Origin: Methylotenera sp.
GTDB taxonomy: Bacteria > Pseudomonadota > Gammaproteobacteria > Burkholderiales > Methylophilaceae
NCBI GenBank assembly: GCA_005797835.1
Contig: SYKG01000009.1
Span: 1 to 36,676, forward strand
DNA: 36,676 nt
Direction: 5' to 3'
Positions 26,915 to 34,858 of the stretch are shown piece by piece. Below the pieces are notes generated by a model. The model saw nothing but the letters and a program-made list of their open reading frames with translations. It made no database searches and was not told where the DNA came from. The translations under genes were made by a program, and so were the position numbers. Positions within the stretch are counted from its first letter, which is position 1, and every line of letters starts with the position of its first letter.

Positions 26915-28153
26915 TTAAATTTTATTCTCCAGAATATCCATGCCTAATAATTGTTCAATTTCTAAAATTGCCACGATATAGTCATATTTGGAAGCTAAGT
27001 AATCTTTTCTAACTAAACGAAAAGTTCTTTGAGCATCTAAGTATTCGAGAATACCGCGTTCACCATATCGATATGCAGATTCAGCCACTTTTAAAACAGA
27101 CTCAGCTTGTGCGAGAAGTCCTGATTCAAATGTTTTAACTTGTTGTTGTGCTATCAAATAGCGTTGAAAAGCAGATTCAATATCACGTCTTAGAGCTAGC
27201 TCTTGATCAGTATATTGAGCTTGAAGTTCACGATACACAGCTGCTGCCTCTCCAATCTGACCTTGTCTTTGATTCCAGATAGGAATAGGGATACTGACAC
27301 CAAAACGATAGCTTGTGATATCAGGATCTTGATCAACCCCTGCATTGAGGGTTAACCCAGGATTAATAAGTTTTTCTTCCAAGCGAAATTTATTTTCTGC
27401 GATATCCGCTGAGGCTCTAATTTGTTTCAATTTCGGACTTTTAGTAATTTCCTTCTTTAAGGAGTCTGCATTCAAATTAATGTCACTCGGCGGGAGCACT
27501 CCCCTTAATTCAAAAGTATCTGTGAATGATTTACTCACTAAACCCCTTAAATAAACTTTACTTTCATAGATTCTCAGTTTGGCTGCATCTGCATCCCTTT
27601 GCGCTGCTACTAATTCAGTATCTGCTTTAATGAGCTCGTATCTTGGCGCTTCACCTACTTCAACTCTTAAGGCTACCTTTTCTCGAATATTTTTTAAAGC
27701 ATCGCGATCACCTTCAGCAATTTTTAAAATATCCTCATTTTGAAGCACATCATAGAATGCCTTTTTGATCTGCAATGATAAATTAATGAGGGTAGCTTCT
27801 GTGACCGACGCTGCATAGTTCACCCGTGATTCCGCAATGGCTTTTTTTGCACCTCGCACATTTGGGAACTCAAGTGGTTGCGATAAGGTCACACCGTAAT
27901 TACGACGCTGATTTGCGCTAGAATTCGGCACTCTAAAACGAGAGGGCCCCGTTCCGAGTTCAATTTCGGGATTGAAATAAGATTCAGCTGTGATGACACT
28001 AGATTTTGCTGCATCTTCTTTTGCTTTCAAAACATCTAAAATAGGGTTTTCCCTTTTTGCAATATCAAGGAGATCTTGCAATGTATATTGAGGTAAGCAC
28101 CAAACGCTATTCGTAAATAGCCCTAAAAAAAGTACTGACAATATGATGCGCAT
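26915..28153 (-). CDS. czcC: Outer-membrane efflux channel, CzcC type (OEP/TolC family)
   Basis: The outer-membrane component of the Czc-type exporter. I start at the ATG at 28153 (MRIILSVLFLGLFTNSVWC), which opens with a signal peptide; the track start is an upstream TTG that adds MYFLTYNFH. The 412-residue mature-type protein has two OEP repeats: YTLQDLLDIAKRENPIL begins the first, and RFGVSIPIPIWNQRQGQIGEA marks the beta-strand region of the second. Long helical segments sit between them. SVWC is not a valid lipobox, so unlike CusC it is probably not a lipoprotein. It leads the czcCBA-PII operon, with a TATAAT box just upstream. Confidence 0.9.
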   Translation of the reverse strand: MRIILSVLFLGLFTNSVWCLPQYTLQDLLDIAKRENPILDVLKAKEDAAKSSVITAESYFNPEIELGTGPSRFRVPNSSANQRRNYGVTLSQPLEFPNVRGAKKAIAESRVNYAASVTEATLINLSLQIKKAFYDVLQNEDILKIAEGDRDALKNIREKVALRVEVGEAPRYELIKADTELVAAQRDADAAKLRIYESKVYLRGLVSKSFTDTFELRGVLPPSDINLNADSLKKEITKSPKLKQIRASADIAENKFRLEEKLINPGLTLNAGVDQDPDITSYRFGVSIPIPIWNQRQGQIGEAAAVYRELQAQYTDQELALRRDIESAFQRYLIAQQQVKTFESGLLAQAESVLKVAESAYRYGERGILEYLDAQRTFRLVRKDYLASKYDYIVAILEIEQLLGMDILENKI

Positions 28154-28159
28154 ATGAAA

Positions 28160-28165
28160 ATTATA
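28160..28165 (-). promoter_or_regulatory. Candidate -10 box of czcC, possibly leaderless
   Basis: TATAAT on the minus strand ends 6 bases before the ATG at 28153, which would put the transcript start at or very near the start codon. The -35 region is an A-tract (10 T on the plus strand, 28181-28190), not a TTGACA match. Confidence 0.35.
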
Positions 28166-28237
28166 CGTTAAAAAATACAATTTTTTTTTTAAAAGAAAGG
28201 TTTATTAGTTTTTTAAGACAATCGATACCTTATTGAA

Positions 28238-28266
28238 TTCAATTAGTTTTTTATATGCTTTACAAT
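28238..28266 (+). promoter_or_regulatory. Candidate promoter of tolC-macAB (TTCAAT-N17-TACAAT)
   Basis: TTCAAT at 28238-28243 and TACAAT at 28261-28266 are 17 bases apart and predict a start near 28273, about 29 bases before the ATG. The -10 is good and the -35 weak. No clear operator palindrome is seen in the shared intergenic region. Confidence 0.4.
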
Positions 28267-28301
28267 AAAATTTGATCTCTTCACATGATAAAATTCCAGC
28301 T

Positions 28302-29717
28302 ATGTGGCTAAAAATTTTTATTCTAATAATCTTAAATTTGCAGGTCACAAGCCACGCGGCTGATTCTATTTTTTATACTGATAAAGACCGAGATCAAGAC
28401 CAGATTCGGCAAATTCCTCAAGGTTATATCGATCCAAGTATCAATGACCCCTGCCAACTTAAGATTTATGACAAACCTTTGTCTTTGATTGAAGTGGCCG
28501 AGGCCGCGCTTTGTCAAAATCCAAATACCAGAGAAGTTTATGCAAATGCAAAAGTACAGGCAGCACAAGTGGGAGTCGCTCGCTCCCTTTTTTTCCCATC
28601 GATTACAGATACGGTAGCAATTACAGAAAATGATCGTCGGACGCCAGCCAGCCAGAATAATTTTATGAACAAGCAAAATCGGATTGTAGCGTCTTATCTT
28701 TTATATGATTTTGGAGGCCGGGATGCCAACTTGGAAAATGCCAACCAACTTTTAAAAGCAGCTAGTGCAACCCAAGATGCAATGGTGCAGAGGGTATTGC
28801 TTAACGCAGTCAATGCGTTTTATCAAGTGCATGCGAATAAAGCAATTTTTCGCGCATCGATCGAATCAGAGAGACTATATGCAGAAAGTTTTAAAGCTGC
28901 GGAAGCGAAATATATTACAGGTATTGCAACCCCTGCAGATAAACTTCAAGCACAAACTTCTTTTGCTAACGCAACATTGACTAAACTTAAGAATGACGGG
29001 GTATTAAAAATTGCTTATGGAAATCTTGCGGTTGTTATGGGTATCTCACCTGGGACAAACATTGAAATTATAGATAATCAACAAAATGTCATTCCTGAAT
29101 TGGTAGATCAGGATATCCAGGCATTAATTGAGCAAGCAAGACTTCAGCGACCAGATTTAATCGCAACGGAATCAGAATTAAAGGCATCACTTGCTAAAAT
29201 TGATGCTGTAAAAGCGGATGCAAAACCGAAAGTAAAAATTGATGCATCTAATCAATTTGACTCTGACACAATTTTTGGGGGTAATATAAACTTTTCTCAA
29301 ATTGGCGTATCAGTGACCATTCCATTTTTTGAGGGTTATAAGCCAAGCTATCTGATTAGATCAGCCGAGGCGACCGCAGAACTCAAAGCGTCAAAACGTG
29401 ATCAGTTAAAGCTTCAAGTTTCACTCGATGTATGGACTGCCTATCAAAATCTTAAAACTGCAAATGAATCCATCACAGCCTCAAAAATTTTGTTAGACAG
29501 TGCTGAGGAATCCTCACGAGTTGCCCTTGGGCGATACAAAGAAGGGGTTGGAAATATAATTGATACACTCAATGCTCAGAACGCGCTTGCAAGCGCAAAG
29601 CAACAGAAAATTCAATCGATCTTAAATTGGAATATTGCACGAACAACACTTGCTCAATCGATAGGCGTCCTTGATAATGCAATGATTCAAAAATTACCGG
29701 AAGCAAAACGAAATTAA
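28302..29717 (+). CDS. TolC-family outer-membrane channel of the MacAB exporter
   Basis: An outer-membrane trimeric channel protein. The track start is a TTG at 28272; the ATG at 28302 gives MWLKIFILIILNLQVTSHA, a good signal peptide, and 471 residues. Two OEP repeats are visible, the first beginning LSLIEVAEAALCQNPNTREVYANAKV and the second around IEQARLQRPDLIATESELKA. KPKVKIDASNQFD...GVSVTIPFFEGYKPSYLIRSA forms the second strand pair. GIATPADKLQAQTSFANA is typical of TolC relatives. It lies 3 bases before macA, so it serves the MacAB pump. It is distinct from the CzcC-type channel across the promoter region. Confidence 0.93.
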   Translation: MWLKIFILIILNLQVTSHAADSIFYTDKDRDQDQIRQIPQGYIDPSINDPCQLKIYDKPLSLIEVAEAALCQNPNTREVYANAKVQAAQVGVARSLFFPSITDTVAITENDRRTPASQNNFMNKQNRIVASYLLYDFGGRDANLENANQLLKAASATQDAMVQRVLLNAVNAFYQVHANKAIFRASIESERLYAESFKAAEAKYITGIATPADKLQAQTSFANATLTKLKNDGVLKIAYGNLAVVMGISPGTNIEIIDNQQNVIPELVDQDIQALIEQARLQRPDLIATESELKASLAKIDAVKADAKPKVKIDASNQFDSDTIFGGNINFSQIGVSVTIPFFEGYKPSYLIRSAEATAELKASKRDQLKLQVSLDVWTAYQNLKTANESITASKILLDSAEESSRVALGRYKEGVGNIIDTLNAQNALASAKQQKIQSILNWNIARTTLAQSIGVLDNAMIQKLPEAKRN

Positions 29718-29720
29718 AGT

Positions 29721-30917
29721 ATGAAAAAATTAGCTTATCATTTGATAAATATTACCTTAATTCTTGCATTTGTATTTGGAGCAATTTATGTCTACAAACT
29801 TTCGAACAAAAAGAAACCTGAGGATTTATACCGATTAGAGACAATAACGCGCGGGGATATTGAACAAAATGTAACAGCAAACGGCACTATCAGTCCTGTA
29901 ACAATGGTGAATGTGGGTACACAAGTTTCAGGTCGTGTAAAAAAAATCTATGCAGACTTTAATGATCAAGTTAAACAAGGTCAGATACTTTTAGAGTTAG
30001 AAGATGATCTATTTAAAGCTCAAATTGAGCAATCTCGAGGCAATGTAAAAAATTTTGAAGCTTCAGTAGAGCTTGCGAAGGCAAATGAATTAAGAATGCG
30101 TTCATTATTCGAAAAAGAATATGTATCAAAACAAGAACTCGATCAAGCCTTACAAGCCCTAAAATCATCTGAAGCGCTCTTGAGTGCAGCTAAAGCTAAA
30201 TTAAATCTTGACCAGACTAATTTTGGGTATTCAATTATAAAATCGCCTGTTTCTGGAGTGGTCATTGATCGTGTAGTGGACGAAGGACAAACTGTTGCTG
30301 CAAGTCTACAAACACCAATACTTTTTAAAATAGCGCAAGATTTATCCAAAATGGAGATTGGAACAAGTTTTGCTGAAGCTGACATTGCAAAAATTCAAGT
30401 AGGACAAATTGCAAAATTTAGTGTAGATGCATATCCAAATAATAACTTTGAGGGTGTGGTAAAACAAATTCGTTTAAATCCAGTGAACACCTCAAATGTT
30501 GTGACCTATAACATTGTAATTTCAGTGGCTAATGACGAACAGTTGTTACTTCCTGGTATGACCGCTTATGTGAAAATAAATTTTGCAAAACATGAAAACG
30601 TACTTTTGGTTCCAAATGCTGCATTGAGATTCAATCCAAAAAATGCAGATATCAAAGTTGAAAAGGAAAAAAAGGAAATATCTCGTAATGAGGCAAAAGT
30701 AAAAAAACAAGAATATGGCTCAGGAAAAATTTATGTCCTTCGAGACAATAAGCCAGTGATGATTAGAATTAATACGAGTATAACTGATGGAAAATTTACT
30801 GAAATCATTACTCCAGATATCAAAGAAAATGATTTGATTGTTACAGGTGATCTGATCACAGACCAGAAATCAGGTTCAGGCGGGCAAGGACCAAACCGCC
30901 CAGCTCGCATTTTTTAA
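29721..30917 (+). CDS. macA: Periplasmic adaptor of a MacAB-type ABC exporter
   Basis: A membrane fusion protein bridging the MacB-type transporter and the TolC channel. The 398 residues comprise an N-terminal anchor helix (about 5-26, YHLINITLILAFVFGAIYVYKL) and a barrel-sandwich domain (NVGTQVSGRVKKIYADFNDQVKQGQILLELEDD). An alpha-hairpin follows (about 95-165), then FGYSIIKSPVSGVVIDRVVDEGQTVAASLQTP and beta-barrel and membrane-proximal domains. The MacA-typical INFAKHENVLLVPNAALRF is present. A charged Lys/Glu-rich insert (VEKEKKEISRNEAKVKKQE, about 313-331) stands in the membrane-proximal part. It is 3 bases after tolC and 2 before the ATPase gene. Confidence 0.93.
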   Translation: MKKLAYHLINITLILAFVFGAIYVYKLSNKKKPEDLYRLETITRGDIEQNVTANGTISPVTMVNVGTQVSGRVKKIYADFNDQVKQGQILLELEDDLFKAQIEQSRGNVKNFEASVELAKANELRMRSLFEKEYVSKQELDQALQALKSSEALLSAAKAKLNLDQTNFGYSIIKSPVSGVVIDRVVDEGQTVAASLQTPILFKIAQDLSKMEIGTSFAEADIAKIQVGQIAKFSVDAYPNNNFEGVVKQIRLNPVNTSNVVTYNIVISVANDEQLLLPGMTAYVKINFAKHENVLLVPNAALRFNPKNADIKVEKEKKEISRNEAKVKKQEYGSGKIYVLRDNKPVMIRINTSITDGKFTEIITPDIKENDLIVTGDLITDQKSGSGGQGPNRPARIF

Positions 30918-30919
30918 AT

Positions 30920-31627
30920 ATGGCTAAACCCATCATCCAAATTAAAGAACTTTATAAGGACTACCAGAACGTCGCAGGGATCTTTCCAGTTTTAAAGAAT
31001 GTAAGTCTCACCATTAATCATGGGGATTATGTCGCAATTATGGGACCGTCAGGTTCTGGCAAATCAACGTTCATGAATATTTTAGGTTGCCTTGATCGCC
31101 CTACTAAGGGATCTTATATTCTAGATAGCCATGATGTGAGCACTTTAAATAATAATGAACTTGCAAAACTTAGAAATAAAACTATTGGTTTTGTATTTCA
31201 AGGGTTTAATTTATTAGCTAGATCTTCCCTAGTTGATAATGTGGCATTACCCTTGGTTTATGCTAAGGATCAAAAAGAATTAAGAGTTAAAATTTCTAAA
31301 AATATTTTAGAAAGAATGGGGTTAGGTCAATATTTTGACTCAAAGCCAAACCAAATCTCTGGGGGACAACAGCAGCGAACTGCCATTGCGCGAGCTCTCG
31401 TAAATCAGCCCAAAATAATTTTAGCAGACGAACCAACAGGAAATCTTGATAGCAAAACAACCCATGAAATTATGAAAATTTTTGATGAACTTAATCAGAT
31501 TGGAAATACGATAATTCTTATTACTCATGAGAACGATATTGCTGATCATGCAAAAAGACAGATACATTTTTTAGATGGAAAGATTTTAGAGGATCACATG
31601 ACTGAAAAAAATAAGGTGACGGTTTAA
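30920..31627 (+). CDS. macB: ABC exporter ATPase, MacB/LolD type
   Basis: The nucleotide-binding subunit powering the MacB-type permease next door. The 235-residue protein has Walker A GPSGSGKST (42-50), Q-loop FVFQGFNLL (Gln94), signature ISGGQQQR (146-153), Walker B IILADE (166-171) with D-loop and the switch His203 (ITHE). These residues follow the MacB/LolD/FtsE subfamily closely, including NQISGGQQQRTAIARAL. In E. coli MacB the ATPase and permease are one polypeptide; here they are two genes joined by a TAATG overlap of one base. The substrate is unknown; macrolides, peptides or lipid-linked compounds are all possible for this family. Confidence 0.92.
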   Translation: MAKPIIQIKELYKDYQNVAGIFPVLKNVSLTINHGDYVAIMGPSGSGKSTFMNILGCLDRPTKGSYILDSHDVSTLNNNELAKLRNKTIGFVFQGFNLLARSSLVDNVALPLVYAKDQKELRVKISKNILERMGLGQYFDSKPNQISGGQQQRTAIARALVNQPKIILADEPTGNLDSKTTHEIMKIFDELNQIGNTIILITHENDIADHAKRQIHFLDGKILEDHMTEKNKVTV

Positions 31628-32847
31628 TGTTTTTAAGTATGTTAAGTGAAGCATGGCACGCAATGGGGGCAAATCGCTTACGCACTTTCTTAACCATGTT
31701 AGGAATGGTCATAGGGGTTGGAGCAGTTGTCCTTATGATGGCTATTGGCGCGGGTGCGCAGCAATCAATTAAAAGATCTATTGATTCTATGGGGACTAAT
31801 TTATTTGTGATTTTATCTAGCTCGTCAAGTAATTCAGGATCAAGAAGTGGCTCTGGAAATTCATCAGCACTTAGTATTGATGACGCAAGCGCAATTGGTG
31901 ATTTGGATGATATAGAAATGATTGCACCCATCAGCACTGGCAATGCTCAAATTATCTATGCTGGCAATAATTGGAATACATCAATTATTGGGACTACGTC
32001 CTCTTATTTTTCTATTCGCCGCTGGAACACAGAGAGTGGTGAGATTTTTACTGAAGCAGATATTCGATCGGTAAGTCGTGTGGCAATTGTTGGTAAAACT
32101 GTTGCTGAAAATTTATTTGGTGAAAATGATCCAATAGGTCAAATTATCAGTGTAAAAAAAACCCCTTTTACAGTAATTGGATTGCTTGAAAGTAAAGGCC
32201 AAAGTTTTGATGGGCGAGATCAGGATGATGTAGTGATTGTCCCAATCACTACAGCACAGAGAAAGCTTTTTGGTAATCAAATTCCCGGAAGTGTCCGAAT
32301 GATCATGGCCCAAGCCAAATCAGAAAAGTATATGGGCATAGCCGAGGATACAATTACTGATCTTATTCGTCAGCGCCATAATATCCGTGAAAATATGGAA
32401 AATGATTTTTCAGTAAGAAACCTAACTGCAATCGCCAAATCTGCAAGTGAGACTACAAAAACTATGGCTTTTCTTCTGGGCGCAATTGCATCCATTTCGC
32501 TATTGGTAGGTGGTATAGGTATCATGAATATCATGCTGGTATCGGTGACTGAGCGCACACGTGAAATTGGTATTCGTATGGCAATTGGTGCTCGTGAAAA
32601 AGATATTTTGCTACAATTCTTGCTAGAGGCCTGTGTGATTTCAATCGTTGGTTGCACCATTGGTGTAGCACTTGGACTAGGGGGAGCTTTCTTAGTTAAA
32701 AAAACATTCGGTGCAGAAATTGTTATTTCAATGCAATCTATCATCTTGGCATTTTCGGTTGCAGCAAGTGTGGGTATATTTTTTGGTTACTATCCAGCAA
32801 GTAAAGCGGCTAAGCTTCAACCTATTGACGCATTAAGGTATCAATAA
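31627..32847 (+). CDS. ABC exporter permease, MacB type
   Basis: The membrane subunit of the MacAB-TolC-type exporter. The 406 residues form one N-terminal transmembrane helix (about 20-41, TFLTMLGMVIGVGAVVLMMAIG) and a large periplasmic MacB core domain (about 45-275). Three C-terminal helices (about 278-303, 325-350 and 365-388) follow. KTMAFLLGAIASISLLVGGIGIMNIMLVSVTERTREIGIRMAIGA is the FtsX/MacB coupling-helix signature, and the ending YYPASKAAKLQPIDALRYQ is typical. A Ser/Gly/Asn-rich low-complexity stretch (64-80, SSSSSNSGSRSGSGNSS) lies near the start of the periplasmic domain. It is translationally coupled to the ATPase gene and ends 3 bases from the convergent DUF3293 gene. Confidence 0.93.
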   Translation: MFLSMLSEAWHAMGANRLRTFLTMLGMVIGVGAVVLMMAIGAGAQQSIKRSIDSMGTNLFVILSSSSSNSGSRSGSGNSSALSIDDASAIGDLDDIEMIAPISTGNAQIIYAGNNWNTSIIGTTSSYFSIRRWNTESGEIFTEADIRSVSRVAIVGKTVAENLFGENDPIGQIISVKKTPFTVIGLLESKGQSFDGRDQDDVVIVPITTAQRKLFGNQIPGSVRMIMAQAKSEKYMGIAEDTITDLIRQRHNIRENMENDFSVRNLTAIAKSASETTKTMAFLLGAIASISLLVGGIGIMNIMLVSVTERTREIGIRMAIGAREKDILLQFLLEACVISIVGCTIGVALGLGGAFLVKKTFGAEIVISMQSIILAFSVAASVGIFFGYYPASKAAKLQPIDALRYQ

Positions 32848-32850
32848 AAA

Positions 32851-33273
32851 TTATTTAAGTAATAGAAGTTCAGGTATGGTATTTTTGGGGATCCATAGGA
32901 TTGCATTTTGACCAAATTTAATCCCTAGCTCTATCGCTTCTTTTTGATCTATGCCAAAAATCAAAAAACTTTCTTCACCTGACCATTCGTTATCATCACA
33001 TTTACCCACCCCACAAAGATATTTTAGTCCAAGTAGCCGAATTTTTTCTTCTAGGGATTGGTTACGTTTTTTATTTTCATCTACTGATAATTCAAGACTA
33101 GCGGGATTATAAGCCGTAATAAATGAAGCCTGATATGCTTTAAATTTTAAAAACAATAGTTGTAGTTTAGAGCTTTGCTGACCAATTTTTAAAACAAAGG
33201 GTGATGCCGCATGTACATGATAATTTGCCGATTGGTATGACTCAAGAAGATTTGTTCTGATAGAAGAACTCAT
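32851..33273 (-). CDS. DUF3293 family protein
   Basis: A 140-residue soluble protein without signal or membrane segments. The pattern YHVHAASPFVLKIGQQSSKL, AYQASFITAYNPASLELSVDENKKRNQSLEEKIRLLG, EESFLIFGIDQKEAIELGIKFGQNAILWI matches the DUF3293 family as I remember it, especially the TAxNP and FGQNAxxW motifs. No function is established for the family to my knowledge. It is the last gene of a minus-strand group after DoxX-like and cytochrome b561 genes, 25 bases after the latter. It ends 3 bases from the convergent macB permease. Confidence 0.82.
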   Translation of the reverse strand: MSSSIRTNLLESYQSANYHVHAASPFVLKIGQQSSKLQLLFLKFKAYQASFITAYNPASLELSVDENKKRNQSLEEKIRLLGLKYLCGVGKCDDNEWSGEESFLIFGIDQKEAIELGIKFGQNAILWIPKNTIPELLLLK

Positions 33274-33298
33274 TGATTGCTTGAAACTTAGAGCAATA

Positions 33299-33901
33299 TT
33301 ACTTAAAGGTCATACGTTTAAGCACACCATCTTTATTAATAAAAGTGTGCTTGATCACACCAAGAAGATGGAGTGCAAATATAGCAAGTAGAATATAACC
33401 TAAATATCCATGAACTTCATAGAAAAATTCTCTCATTTCGATATTACCCAGACCTTCAATTAAAGGAATACCAAACCATTTGATACCATATTTACTATAG
33501 GCTGCCATCAAAACGCCTGAGACAGGGAGGAGGATCATCACAAGATAAAAAGAATGATGTGATGCCTTTGCTAATTTCTTTTCCCATGCTTTCATTGTTT
33601 TTAAAAGTGCAGGGGCGGGATGAGTAAGCCGCCAAAAAACTCGAAATAAAATTAAACCTAATAGGGTGACTCCTACCGATTTATGCAGATTAAAATAAAA
33701 ACTTCTTGGTGAGACTGACTCGGTAAGCTGCCAAGTATATATACCTAAATCAAAGAGATCAAAACTTGCAGATTTAGCAGCTTCTTTAGGAAGGCCTTCC
33801 ATAAACCAGGCCAGTGAAAACATAAAAATGATACCAAAAGCAATCAGCCAGTGAAGGACAATAGCTGTTTTGGTATATTTACTCGGTGAATTTGTTGCCA
33901 T
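33299..33901 (-). CDS. Cytochrome b561 family membrane protein
   Basis: A di-heme b-type cytochrome of the inner membrane that moves electrons between the quinone pool and periplasmic or cytosolic partners. The 200-residue protein has four transmembrane helices (about residues 13-33, 70-90, 116-135 and 163-183). Candidate heme ligands are His17 (IVLHWL), His73 (NLHKSVG), His115/His116 (ASHHSFY), His164 (EVHGYLGY) and His178. The family pattern LHKSxG...LFRxxWR and VHGYLGYILLAIFALHLLGVIKHTFINKDGVLKRM is clear. It lies between the DoxX-like and DUF3293 genes on the minus strand. Its physiological partner cannot be read from the sequence. Confidence 0.93.
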   Translation of the reverse strand: MATNSPSKYTKTAIVLHWLIAFGIIFMFSLAWFMEGLPKEAAKSASFDLFDLGIYTWQLTESVSPRSFYFNLHKSVGVTLLGLILFRVFWRLTHPAPALLKTMKAWEKKLAKASHHSFYLVMILLPVSGVLMAAYSKYGIKWFGIPLIEGLGNIEMREFFYEVHGYLGYILLAIFALHLLGVIKHTFINKDGVLKRMTFK

Positions 33902-33923
33902 AAAAAAATTTCCTAAATAATTA

Positions 33924-34352
33924 TTATTTATTTTTTTTCTTTTTTATTTGATTATCAAGTGCGAAGGTTGTTTCGGGATTGAGCATAACAAATAAAAGCC
34001 CCCCTGTGACTGCTAAATATTGAAGCGCTTGTTGAAGCGGCAGTAAATTTACAGGAGGTGGAACAATCATAAATGTATATAAATACGAGAGCGCATTAAT
34101 TAATGTGTAGATCATTAAAATAATTGCTGATAATCTGGTCTTATAACCTACAAAAAATGTAAAACCAATTATAAGTTGGATGATTACTGAAATAGGCGCA
34201 AAAATTCCTGGGAGTGCATGACTCATTAAGCCATTTTGATAGGCAATATAGCCATTAGGCATGTTTAAAATACCATTTAATGAAATGAGGATCGAAATAA
34301 GAAAAAGTTGAGCAATAAATATGCGTCCAAATGCAGATAAAAATTTATTCAT
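33924..34352 (-). CDS. DoxX-like membrane protein
   Basis: A 142-residue protein with four predicted transmembrane helices (about 10-27, 48-69, 75-94 and 108-124) and a basic C-terminal tail (NQIKKKKNK). FGRIFIAQLFLISILISLNGILN at the start and LPGIFAPISVIIQLIIGFTFFVGYKTRLSAIILMIYTLINA fit the DoxX/YphA family. Members are linked to thiosulfate or quinol oxidation in archaea and to oxidative stress complexes in other bacteria, but most have no defined role. It lies 22 bases upstream of the cytochrome b561 gene, so a shared redox task is plausible. It is the first gene of the unit and has a promoter-like element upstream. Confidence 0.82.
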   Translation of the reverse strand: MNKFLSAFGRIFIAQLFLISILISLNGILNMPNGYIAYQNGLMSHALPGIFAPISVIIQLIIGFTFFVGYKTRLSAIILMIYTLINALSYLYTFMIVPPPVNLLPLQQALQYLAVTGGLLFVMLNPETTFALDNQIKKKKNK

Positions 34353-34383
34353 AGTGCCCCTAAAATATTATTTTTGAAAGATC

Positions 34384-34412
34384 ATCATGCCTTTAACAGC
34401 TTTAAGATGCAA
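34384..34412 (-). promoter_or_regulatory. Candidate promoter of the DoxX-cytochrome b561-DUF3293 unit (TTGCAT-N17-CATGAT)
   Basis: On the minus strand TTGCAT (34412-34407) and CATGAT (34389-34384) are 17 bases apart, about 31 bases before the DoxX start at 34352. An AGGGG run just upstream of the ATG may serve as the ribosome site. Confidence 0.4.
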
Positions 34413-34423
34413 GTATTTTACTT

Positions 34424-34858
34424 ATGAAAAATTCACTTAGAATTAAAATTGTAAAATGGCAAGATCATCATGAAGTACTCATGATGATTCGTCAAAAAGT
34501 GTTCATTAAAGAACAGCAAGTGAGCCCAGAACTCGAATGGGATGATATGGATGAAAGTGCGATTCATTTTTTAGCTTATCATGATGAAACGCCTATTGGA
34601 TGTGCAAGAGCTATTGTCAATCCACAGGAGTTATTTTTAGGACGCATGGCAGTTTTAAAAGAAAAGCGTAAGCAAGGTGTTGGTCGAGCACTTCTTGAGT
34701 ATGCTATTACTATGGCAAAATTAAATCATCTAATTTCAATTCATATCCGTGCTCAGTGTGATGCCATCGATTTTTATATGCCTTTTGGTTTTAAAGTAGT
34801 CAGTGAAATATATCTTGATGCAAATATCCCTCATCGAGATATGAAATTAGAGTTTTAA
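34424..34858 (+). CDS. GNAT family N-acetyltransferase (YjcF-like)
   Basis: A 144-residue acetyl-CoA-dependent acyltransferase. The acetyl-CoA motif A is LGRMAVLKEKRKQGVGRALLEYA (about residues 70-93), with the R/QxxGxG/A pyrophosphate loop as KQGVGRA. The N-terminal RQKVFIKEQQVSPELEWDDMDESAIHFLAY and the terminal IPHRDMKLEF are typical of the YjcF-like subgroup. Its substrate is not known. It is a single plus-strand gene, divergent from the DoxX unit. Its 3' end overlaps mutY by 12 bases tail to tail. Confidence 0.9.
   Translation: MKNSLRIKIVKWQDHHEVLMMIRQKVFIKEQQVSPELEWDDMDESAIHFLAYHDETPIGCARAIVNPQELFLGRMAVLKEKRKQGVGRALLEYAITMAKLNHLISIHIRAQCDAIDFYMPFGFKVVSEIYLDANIPHRDMKLEF

Noticed and set aside
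28181-28190. Ten-T run as an intrinsic terminator
   Set aside because: No stem precedes it, and it lies in a divergent promoter region where no transcript should end.
31521-31943. 140-residue minus-strand ORF inside macB
   Set aside because: It lies antisense to the clear ATPase/permease junction and has low-complexity, non-protein-like composition (LDPELLDELD from the Ser/Gly codons), so it is a shadow.
30920-32847. Frameshift splitting MacB into two ORFs
   Set aside because: The ATPase ends with a normal tail and the permease starts with its own ATG in a TAATG junction. Separate ATPase and permease genes are common in this family, so it is two genes, not a broken one.
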